The position numbers and the translations under genes were made by a program. This document shows, piece by piece, positions 1 to 5,400 of a DNA stretch of 6,289 nt. The notes beneath the pieces were generated by a model. The model saw nothing but the letters and a program-made list of their open reading frames with translations. It was not told the DNA's origin and did no database searches. Positions within the stretch are counted from its first letter, which is position 1. Each line of letters opens with the position of its first letter. The DNA lies in the NCBI GenBank assembly GCA_023248915.1, contig JAHFDQ010000375.1:1-6289 (forward strand). Direction: 5' to 3'. Origin of the DNA: Archangiaceae bacterium (GTDB lineage Bacteria > Myxococcota > Myxococcia > Myxococcales > Myxococcaceae).

Positions 1-990
1 CGCCTTGTCGGCCGACTCGGCTAAGAGAATGCCGCCGCGGTACTTCGGCTGGCTGGCCACCACGCCCACCGCCTGGCCTCCCAGCCGGCACAGGCCGGTC
101 AACAGCTCTCTCGCGTACAGCGCCTTCACCTCGAGCCAGGTGCCGGGGTCGACCAGCGCGTCGACGAAGCGCTGCATGTCGAAGGGCTTGTTCTGGTCGG
201 CGGGGATGAGGTCTCTGACCCTGCCCTTCTGGACCGGCGCCTTGCCGGCCAGCCGCGAAGGCAACTGCGCGCAGGACGACGGCATCAGCCTCAGCCAGGC
301 CTTGGCGGTCTCGATCGCCTCGGCGTCGGACTTCACCAGCACGTCGCCGCAGCCCGAGGTCTCGCAGTGCATGCGGGCGCCGCCCATTTGCTCGAGCGTC
401 ACCTTCTCGCCAATCACCACCTCGGCCATGCGGGGGCTGCCCAGGCTCATCGAGGCCTGCCCCTCGACCATGATCACCACGTCGCAGAAGGCCGGCACGT
501 ACGCGCCGCCCGCCGTCGAAGGGCCGAACAGCACGCACACCTGCGGCACCTGCCCCGACATCTGCACCTGGTTCTGGAAGATGCGCCCCGCGCCCCGGCG
601 GCCCGGGAACATCTCGAGCTGCTCGGTGATGCGCGCCCCGGCCGAGTCGACCAGGTACACCAGCGGGCAGGCCTGAGCCCGCGCCGTTTCCTGCACCCGG
701 AGGATCTTCTCGACCGTCAGCCGGCCCCAGCTTCCGGCCTTGACCGCGGGATCATTGGCCATCACCGCGACCGCGCGGCCTTCGATCTTGCCGACCCCCG
801 TCACCACCCCGTCGCCGGGCAGGTTCGGGTCACTGTTCGCCCGTTGACCGTCCTCGACCAGCGAACCGGGGTCGAGCAGCAGCTTCAGCCGTTCGCGAAC
901 CGGAAGGCGCCCGTGGGCCCGGTGCCGCGACCGCTCTTTGGACTCGGGCTTTGCCTCGAGGTCGGGCCTGGGGCTCTCTTCGAAGGACAT
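1..990 (-). CDS. Acyl-CoA carboxylase carboxyltransferase (beta) subunit, C-terminus missing at window edge
   Basis: This subunit transfers the carboxyl group from carboxybiotin to an acyl-CoA such as propionyl- or methylcrotonyl-CoA, working with a separate biotin-carboxylase/BCCP subunit in the cytoplasm. The reading frame is open from an ATG at 990 to the window edge, giving 330 residues of a family that is usually 500-540 long. Visible family marks are the N-terminal segment GRLPVRERLKLLLDPGS (27-43), VDSAGARI (114-121), the acyl-CoA site loop GPSTAGGAYVPA (156-167), and GGARMHCETSGCGD (203-216). The AGGAYVPA form resembles methylcrotonyl-CoA-type subunits more than the AGGAVYSPA of classical propionyl-CoA carboxylases. 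The FPGRRGAGRIF segment (128-138) also fits the carboxyltransferase fold. The residue that sets acyl-chain preference in PccB-type enzymes lies in the missing C-terminal half, so the substrate cannot be read here. No strong Shine-Dalgarno sequence precedes the ATG. The gene is divergent from the thiolase-fold gene, so the two may share a control region. Confidence 0.93.
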   Translation of the reverse strand, partial: MSFEESPRPDLEAKPESKERSRHRAHGRLPVRERLKLLLDPGSLVEDGQRANSDPNLPGDGVVTGVGKIEGRAVAVMANDPAVKAGSWGRLTVEKILRVQETARAQACPLVYLVDSAGARITEQLEMFPGRRGAGRIFQNQVQMSGQVPQVCVLFGPSTAGGAYVPAFCDVVIMVEGQASMSLGSPRMAEVVIGEKVTLEQMGGARMHCETSGCGDVLVKSDAEAIETAKAWLRLMPSSCAQLPSRLAGKAPVQKGRVRDLIPADQNKPFDMQRFVDALVDPGTWLEVKALYARELLTGLCRLGGQAVGVVASQPKYRGGILLAESADKA

Positions 991-1098
991 GAAAGGGGCG
1001 ATTTAGCACCAAGGGGACGGTGGTTGCGAACGGCGATTGAAGTTTTCGATTGGCCTGGTAAACGGGCGCGGTTCCCAAGCATTCCCAATGGAGCCCTC
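991..1098. promoter_or_regulatory. Divergent intergenic control region between carboxylase and thiolase-fold genes
   Basis: These 108 bp separate two divergent start codons and must hold promoters for one or both directions. On the plus strand, TTGAAG (1037-1042) and TAAACG (1059-1064) are 16 nt apart and make a weak sigma70-like candidate. On the minus strand, TTCGCA followed 18 nt later by CTAAAT sits just before the carboxylase ATG, which would give an almost leaderless message. The stretch at 1037-1064 is visibly more AT-rich than its surroundings. I see no clear operator palindrome. The existence of a control region is likely, but the individual boxes are guesses. Confidence 0.35.
1090..1093 (+). 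promoter_or_regulatory. Shine-Dalgarno site that fixes the thiolase-fold start
   Basis: GGAG lies 5 nt before the ATG at 1099, a good ribosome-binding spacing. It decides the start within a frame that is open much further upstream, where it only runs antisense to the carboxylase gene. Confidence 0.7.
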
Positions 1099-2496
1099 AT
1101 GATCGAGTTCGCACCGGGCAATCTCCGAATTCCGAAGTGGACGCGGCCCGTGTACATGGTCGCCGCCGGGACCACCGACTTCCGCAAGCGTTACCCCGAG
1201 AAGAAGCTGGAAGAGCTGACGATGATGGCCTTCCGCATGCTGCTCGAAGAGAACGATCTCAAGATGGACCCGCTCGAGGTCAAGGGGCACATCAACTTCG
1301 CCTGCTACGGCGAGTTCGCCGACCATTTCCAGGACCAGCTGCTCTGCGAGGCCAAGGTCCACGACTACCTGGGGCTCGACCCCTTGGGCAACGTCGGCAT
1401 CAAGACCGGCGGCGCCACCGGCGGTTCCACCCTCTTGATGGGCGCCACCACCATCGCCTCGGGCCTCGCCGACTGCTCGCTGGTGCTGGGGTGGGAACGG
1501 ATGGACGAAGTCACCACCTGGACCGGCAACTACTACATCGCCACGGCCGCCTGTAAGGACTTCGAGACGCGCCTCGGCCGCGTCTACGCCAGCTACTACG
1601 CGCCGATGGCCCGCCGCTTCCAAGAGATGTACCAGGTCGACGAGCGCGTCCGCGCCGAGATCGCGGTGCGCAACCGGCTGAACGCCTACTACTCGCCGTT
1701 CTCGCAGCAACCCGGCAAGCACACCGTCGAAGAGGTGCTGAAGGGCGACATCCTGTCCGACCCGCTGCGCTTCCTCGAGTGCTGCGCGATGAGCGTCGGC
1801 TCGGCCGGCGTGCTGCTGTGCTCGGAAGAGCTGGCCTACAAGATGACGGATCACCCGGTGCGGCTGTACATCGCCGGGGGCTCGCACACGCTGCGCACCG
1901 GCGACCGCCGGCCGATGCGCATTCCGCTCTTGCCCCACGAGACCGAAGAGGGTTACCGCGAGCTGTACCAGCAGATGGAAAAGCAGGACGGCCGCTGGCC
2001 CGGCTTCGAGAGCTTCGGCGCCACCCGCTTCGCCGCCTACCAGACGCTGCGCATGGCCGGCATCCAGAACCCGCTGAACGAGCTCGACCTGGTCGAGACG
2101 CACGACGCCTTCACCATTTCCGATCTGCAGACCTACGGCGACGTGGGCCTCACCCTCTACGGGCAGGAACAGTCGTACGTCACCAGCGGCGAGTCGTACC
2201 TGGTGAACCCGAAGACGGGGAAGCCCGGCAAGTGCCCGGCGAACCTCTCGGGCGGCCTCTTGGGCACGATGCACGCCGTCGGCGCCACCGGCATCTTCCA
2301 GGCCGGCGAGGTGATGTGGCAGTTGCAGGGCAAGTACGACAAGTTCCACGGCGACCCGAAGATGTGGTCTCGCTACGGGAAGAAGAAGCCGGCCGACTGG
2401 AAGAGCCTGCAGGTGAAGAACCCGAAGAAGGGCATGGCGATCTCGCATGCCGGCGTGGGCAGCCACGTCACGGTCGCCGTCCTCGAGAAGGCCTAA
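1099..2496 (+). CDS. Thiolase-fold protein (SCP2/acetyl-CoA acetyltransferase-like) lacking catalytic cysteines
   Basis: This 465-aa protein belongs to the SCP2-type thiolase-like group that pairs with DUF35 proteins to act on acyl-CoA C-C bonds in the cytoplasm. The fold is clear from TGGATGGSTLLMGA (103-116), ASGLADCSLVLGWERM (120-135), the HDAF motif (335-338) and NLSGGLLGTMHAVGATG (382-398). An ungapped comparison from memory with Zoogloea thiolase, anchored on the G-x-E-x-M at 131-135, puts the nucleophilic Cys at Gly105. The SCP2-type HDCF cysteine is Ala337, and the C-terminal CxG cysteine is His450 in HAGVG. The GHP-type histidine survives as His392. Ordinary thiolysis therefore looks unlikely. 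Related Cys-less proteins with DUF35 partners include the Ltp2-type steroid side-chain retro-aldolases, so an aldolase role is possible but is only inferred. The start is set by GGAG at 1090-1093. The gene is co-directional with its DUF35 partner 12 nt downstream. Fold assignment is secure; the reaction and substrate are unknown. Confidence 0.93.
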   Translation: MIEFAPGNLRIPKWTRPVYMVAAGTTDFRKRYPEKKLEELTMMAFRMLLEENDLKMDPLEVKGHINFACYGEFADHFQDQLLCEAKVHDYLGLDPLGNVGIKTGGATGGSTLLMGATTIASGLADCSLVLGWERMDEVTTWTGNYYIATAACKDFETRLGRVYASYYAPMARRFQEMYQVDERVRAEIAVRNRLNAYYSPFSQQPGKHTVEEVLKGDILSDPLRFLECCAMSVGSAGVLLCSEELAYKMTDHPVRLYIAGGSHTLRTGDRRPMRIPLLPHETEEGYRELYQQMEKQDGRWPGFESFGATRFAAYQTLRMAGIQNPLNELDLVETHDAFTISDLQTYGDVGLTLYGQEQSYVTSGESYLVNPKTGKPGKCPANLSGGLLGTMHAVGATGIFQAGEVMWQLQGKYDKFHGDPKMWSRYGKKKPADWKSLQVKNPKKGMAISHAGVGSHVTVAVLEKA

Positions 2497-2508
2497 AGGA
2501 ACCCCACC

Positions 2509-3027
2509 ATGCCAAACGCCACCAAGGTGAAGCTGAAGACGACTCCCACGAAGTTCGAGGTCAAGGGCGAGGCCTGGGTGATTCAGAACCCGCGCTTCGG
2601 CCCCGAGGGCACGCACTACCACACGTACGGAATGCTGACGCCGTACTTCGAGGGGCTGACGAAGGGCAAGCTGCTCGGCACCCGGTGCGTGAACAAGAAG
2701 TGCCCGATCTCGAAGGGCAAGAGCGAGCTGTGGCTGCCGCCGCGGGCCGACTGCCCCGACTGCCACCAGAGCATGGAGTGGTCCGAAGTGAAGGTTCCCG
2801 CCGGCTACATCTACGCCTACACCCACGTGAAGGCCGGCGGCACCGGGCTCGAGATCGAGACGCCGTACTACCAGATCGACGTGAAGATTCCGGGCGTCGC
2901 CACCATCGTGAAGAGCTACCTGCTCGACCGGAAGCCGATCAAGATCGGCGACAAGGTGCGCGCGGGCTTCCGCAGCGGCAAGGCCGCCACCCACACTTCG
3001 CTCGACCTGTACTTCGAGCTCGTCTAG
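2509..3027 (+). CDS. Zn-ribbon/OB-fold (DUF35) partner of the thiolase-fold protein
   Basis: This 172-aa protein is a rubredoxin-like zinc ribbon followed by an OB-fold. In characterised systems (archaeal thiolase/HMG-CoA synthase complexes, BbsAB, Ltp2/ChsH2) such proteins bind the thiolase-fold subunit and help to position acyl-CoA. Four zinc ligands are visible: Cys60 and Cys65 (CVNKKC), then Cys82 and Cys85 (CPDC) after the family-typical LPPRA (77-80 region). The first pair is CX4C rather than the usual CX2C, and an extra loop of about ten residues follows it. The OB-fold covers roughly residues 92-155, with GYIYAYTHV, PYYQIDVKIPG and KIGDKVRAGF. The roughly 45 N-terminal residues, including TPYFEGL, form the usual helix leading into the ribbon. 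AGGA at 2497-2500, directly after the upstream stop codon, lies 8 nt before the ATG, so the two genes very likely share one transcript and their products form a complex. The family call is firm; the substrate is unknown. Confidence 0.95.
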   Translation: MPNATKVKLKTTPTKFEVKGEAWVIQNPRFGPEGTHYHTYGMLTPYFEGLTKGKLLGTRCVNKKCPISKGKSELWLPPRADCPDCHQSMEWSEVKVPAGYIYAYTHVKAGGTGLEIETPYYQIDVKIPGVATIVKSYLLDRKPIKIGDKVRAGFRSGKAATHTSLDLYFELV

Positions 3028-3061
3028 TCGAAGGGTCTTCGACTCCGCTCGGACTGAACGG
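3026..3061. repeat. REP-like palindromic intergenic element
   Basis: The sequence AGTCGAAG-GGT-CTTCGACT (3026-3044) is a perfect 8-bp inverted repeat with a 3-nt loop that starts inside the DUF35 stop codon. It continues into CCGCTCGGACTGAACGG. Read on the other strand, the block has the pattern CCGTTC...GAGC...GTCGAAG, which resembles dispersed REP-type palindromes common in GC-rich bacterial genomes. It has no T-tract, so it is a poor intrinsic terminator, though it could stabilise the 3' end of the thiolase/DUF35 message. Calling it a dispersed repeat rests on resemblance, since only one copy is in this window. Confidence 0.6.
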
Positions 3062-3084
3062 TTCTGCTTACGGGGTCAACCGGG

Positions 3085-3090
3085 TAGATT
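3085..3090 (+). promoter_or_regulatory. Candidate -10 box for a leaderless Tim44-like gene transcript
   Basis: TAGATT matches four of six bases of the sigma70 -10 consensus and ends 8 nt before the ATG at 3099. Transcription would then start at or next to the start codon, which fits the absence of a Shine-Dalgarno sequence there. No convincing -35 box is present. Confidence 0.3.
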
Positions 3091-3098
3091 CGCCCGCC

Positions 3099-4988
3099 AT
3101 GCGCAGGTGGATCTTCCGGTGGGCCCGCTTCTTTCCCCTCGCGATTGCAGCGTTCGCGGCGCTATCGGCCTGGGCGCGAGCCGGCGGCGGCGAGAACTAC
3201 GCCAGCGGCCACAGCCACGAGTCCAGCTCGAGCAGCGGAGACGGCGGAGACCTCGCCGCTTTGGTTCTCTGGCTCGTCTTCCAGCACCCGGCGGTCGGCA
3301 TTCCCGTCTTGATGATCGTCGTGGTGGTCTACGTCGTGGCCCAGCGAAACGGCGCCACCGCGCGCACGCAGCGGGCCTTCGACCAGCGCGAAGCCGGCCA
3401 GCGCACTCAGGTGAGCGCAGTGGACGTGGTCGGCTGGGTCGGCGCGCTGAAGTCCAAGGACGCGGCGTTCGACCTCTTGCCCCTGCTCGACAAGGTCAAG
3501 CGGCTGTTCCTCGACACGCAGGCCGCTTGGGGCAAGCGAGACCTGACGCCCATACGCCCCTTCTTGTCGGACGCGACCTACCAGCGGTTCTCCGTCCAGT
3601 TGAAGCTCGTGTCGGCTCAAGGCGTGCGCGACGCGCTGGCCGACCTGGCGGTGCTCGAATTGCAGCTCATCGGCCTCGAGCAGAGCGACTGGTTCGACAC
3701 GGTGCACGTGAGGGTGAAGGCCCAGGCGCGCGACGCCGACGTGCCCGCGGGCGCCAGCGACGAAGAGGGCCTCGCGGCTGCGAAGCGGGCGCCGCTCGAG
3801 GCCTTCACCGAGGTGTGGACCTTCGTGCGCAAGCCGGGGGCGAAGACGAAGGTGGGCGAGGACCTCTTCCAGGGAAAGTGCCCTTCCTGCGGAGCCCCCT
3901 TCCAGGGCGGCGCCGCCAACAAGTGCTCGTTCTGCGGCGCCATCGTCAACTCGGGCAACTTCGACTGGACGCTCTCGGGCATCACCCAGGGCGTCGAATT
4001 CACTCGGCGCTCGCCGGCGACTGCGGGGCTGGCCGACTTGCGAAAGGCCGACCCGGCGTTGAACCTCGAGATGCTCGAAGACCGGGCCACCCTCATCTTC
4101 TGGAAGTGGGTCGACGCCCACAGCTCGGGCGAGGCCCGCCGGCTGGCCAAGCTCGCCTCCGCGCCGTGCCTGACGCAGGTGGACGCCGAATTGGCGGCCC
4201 TGAAGGCCCAGCGGCGGCAGAAGGTGTTCCTCGAGTGCGCGATCGGCGCGTCCACGGTGCGGGCGCTCGAGGTGCAGGACGGGTTCGACCGGGCCGAGGT
4301 CGAGGTGCGCTGGAGCGCCCGCATGGGCATCGGCCCCGTGGGCGAGAAGCCCCCTGCCCTGCCCACGGTGCCGCAGCGCTGGGTGTTCAGCCTGGTCCGC
4401 AAGGCCGGGGCCGCCACCAACACCTCGAACGGCATGTCCACCCACCGCTGCCCCCAGTGCGGCGGGCCGCTCACCGAGTCGACGGCGCCCACCTGTGACT
4501 TCTGCGGCGCCGAACTGGCCGCGGGCGATCGCGACTGGGTGCTGGCGAGCGCGGCGAGCTACGAGTCCTGGGCCGCGGCCGAGCGAACGAAGCCGGCTGC
4601 GACTGGGGCCCCCACGACTCCCGCGCTGGCTTCCGCGAGTCCGATCACCGACGTCGAGGAACGGCAGCGGCTCTTGTACATGATGGCGGCGATGGCGACG
4701 GCGGACGGCGTTGTCGACGACAGCGAGCGGAAGCTCTTGAAGCTGTGCGCGAAGCGCTGGTCGGTGCCCTGGGCCAACGTCGAGCTGGCGCTGGGCGCCG
4801 GGCCCGGGCTCTTCGACCGGCTGGTGCAGAAGGGCAGCCCCGAGGCCGAAGCGTTTCTTTCGGCCCTGGTCGAGATGGCGCTCATCGACGGCAAGGTCGA
4901 CCGTTCCGAGCGGCGCATGCTCGACCAGGCGGCCCAGCACTTAGGCGTGGCGGGTGCGCGGCTCGAAGAGCTGCTCGGCCGGCGCTGA
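3099..4988 (+). CDS. Membrane-anchored protein with two Tim44-like/Zn-ribbon modules and a C-terminal TerB-like domain
   Basis: This 629-aa protein has no recognised specific function. The N-terminus looks like a signal peptide: basic MRRWIFRWAR, a hydrophobic core at 11-25, and a possible AxA site at Ala26-Arg-Ala28. A Gly/His/Ser-rich stretch (29-50) and a transmembrane segment at about 65-81 follow. The basic residues after it suggest that the rest is cytoplasmic. A Tim44-like domain (about 120-245, with AWGKRDLTPIRPFLSDATY) is followed by a zinc ribbon with Cys261, 264, 276 and 279, ending in FDW. The module repeats as a diverged Tim44-like domain (about 317-436) and a second ribbon with Cys451, 454, 466 and 469, ending in RDW. 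A proline/alanine linker (about 497-515) leads to a TerB/DjlA-like helical domain (about 520-625) with paired acidic motifs ADGVVDDSERKLL and IDGKVDRSERRML. Tim44-like domains are associated with membranes and protein translocation, but no role can be assigned here. The start is the only reasonable ATG in front of the signal-like segment. Confidence 0.9.
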   Translation: MRRWIFRWARFFPLAIAAFAALSAWARAGGGENYASGHSHESSSSSGDGGDLAALVLWLVFQHPAVGIPVLMIVVVVYVVAQRNGATARTQRAFDQREAGQRTQVSAVDVVGWVGALKSKDAAFDLLPLLDKVKRLFLDTQAAWGKRDLTPIRPFLSDATYQRFSVQLKLVSAQGVRDALADLAVLELQLIGLEQSDWFDTVHVRVKAQARDADVPAGASDEEGLAAAKRAPLEAFTEVWTFVRKPGAKTKVGEDLFQGKCPSCGAPFQGGAANKCSFCGAIVNSGNFDWTLSGITQGVEFTRRSPATAGLADLRKADPALNLEMLEDRATLIFWKWVDAHSSGEARRLAKLASAPCLTQVDAELAALKAQRRQKVFLECAIGASTVRALEVQDGFDRAEVEVRWSARMGIGPVGEKPPALPTVPQRWVFSLVRKAGAATNTSNGMSTHRCPQCGGPLTESTAPTCDFCGAELAAGDRDWVLASAASYESWAAAERTKPAATGAPTTPALASASPITDVEERQRLLYMMAAMATADGVVDDSERKLLKLCAKRWSVPWANVELALGAGPGLFDRLVQKGSPEAEAFLSALVEMALIDGKVDRSERRMLDQAAQHLGVAGARLEELLGRR

Positions 4989-5011
4989 GCTTCTCCTACG
5001 CTCGGGCCGAG
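4974..5011. other. Possible hairpin spanning the convergent gene ends
   Basis: CTCGGCC (4974-4980) pairs perfectly with GGCCGAG (5005-5011), and inside it GAGC (4987-4990) pairs with GCTC (5000-5003). The structure is bulged and spans the last codons of both convergent genes and the 7-nt gap between them. There is no T-tract on either strand. It might slow or stop transcription in both directions, but in DNA this GC-rich such a pairing can occur by chance. Confidence 0.25.
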
Positions 5012-5400
5012 ATGTGGCCGCGAATCCAGGAGATGATGTCCTGGGTCGAGCTGCCGGGCGTGAAGATCTCGGCCACGCCCGCTGCCTTCAGCTTCGGAAT
5101 GTCCTCGTCGGGCACGATGCCGCCCCCGAAGACCTGGATGTCGGTCGCCTTCCGGGTGCGGAGCAGGTCCACCACCGCCGGGAAGAGCGTCATGTGCGCT
5201 CCGGACATGATGGACATGCCGATGGCGTCGACGTCCTCTTGAATCGCCGCGCTGACGATCATGTCCGGCGTCTGGTGCAGTCCGGTGTAGATGACTTCCA
5301 TGCCGGCGTCGCGCAGCGCCCGGGCGATCACCTTCGCGCCGCGGTCGTGCCCGTCGAGCCCGGGCTTGGCAACCAGAATTCGCAGCTTCCTGTCAGGCAT
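4996..5400 (-). CDS. Stand-alone cobalamin-binding subunit of methylmalonyl-CoA mutase type
   Basis: This 134-aa protein is a complete B12-binding domain like the C-terminal part of methylmalonyl-CoA mutase, which isomerises (R)-methylmalonyl-CoA to succinyl-CoA. The cofactor motif DxHxxG is intact as Asp16-Gly-His18-Asp-Arg-Gly21, where His18 would be the lower cobalt ligand. Further marks are the Rossmann-like start RILVAKPGLDGHDRG, GMSIMSGAH (61-69), the VFGGGI loop (90-95) and FTPGSS (113-118). The length is that of the separate small subunit found where the mutase is split into two chains. The catalytic barrel subunit is not in this window and must lie elsewhere. Related acyl-CoA mutases (isobutyryl- or ethylmalonyl-CoA) use similar domains, so the exact substrate is open. 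The ATG lies within the end of the methyltransferase gene (8-nt overlap), with GGAA 7 nt upstream, which suggests translational coupling. Confidence 0.94.
   Translation of the reverse strand: MPDRKLRILVAKPGLDGHDRGAKVIARALRDAGMEVIYTGLHQTPDMIVSAAIQEDVDAIGMSIMSGAHMTLFPAVVDLLRTRKATDIQVFGGGIVPDEDIPKLKAAGVAEIFTPGSSTQDIISWIRGHISARA

Noticed and set aside
5..676. Plus-strand 223-codon open frame at the left edge.
   Set aside because: It is the complement of the carboxylase gene, with a Ser/Pro/Thr-rich composition typical of shadow frames and no recognisable motif.
367..1098. Plus-strand open frame extending the thiolase-fold gene far upstream.
   Set aside because: It runs antisense to the clear carboxylase gene, is rich in Arg/His/Ala as GC-driven shadow frames are, and the real start at 1099 has a good ribosome site.
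1088..1102. Five-codon mini-ORF ending in the ATGA that starts the thiolase-fold gene.
   Set aside because: It has no Shine-Dalgarno sequence of its own, and its ATG abuts the GGAG site used by the real gene; such a tiny frame is expected by chance.
1003..2994. Long minus-strand open frame opposite the thiolase-fold and DUF35 genes.
   Set aside because: It is a shadow caused by high third-position GC; its low-complexity Leu/Val/Ala/Arg/Gly/His composition matches no family, whereas both sense genes are well supported.
3026..3044. Intrinsic terminator after the DUF35 gene.
   Set aside because: The hairpin is followed by CCGCTCGG with no T-tract, so the REP-like reading fits better.
3162..4940. 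Long minus-strand open frame opposite the Tim44-like gene, and a plus-strand alternative frame at 3107-4498.
   Set aside because: Both are Arg/Gly/Ala-rich shadows; the Tim44-like frame carries the paired zinc ribbons, signal peptide and TerB-like motifs.
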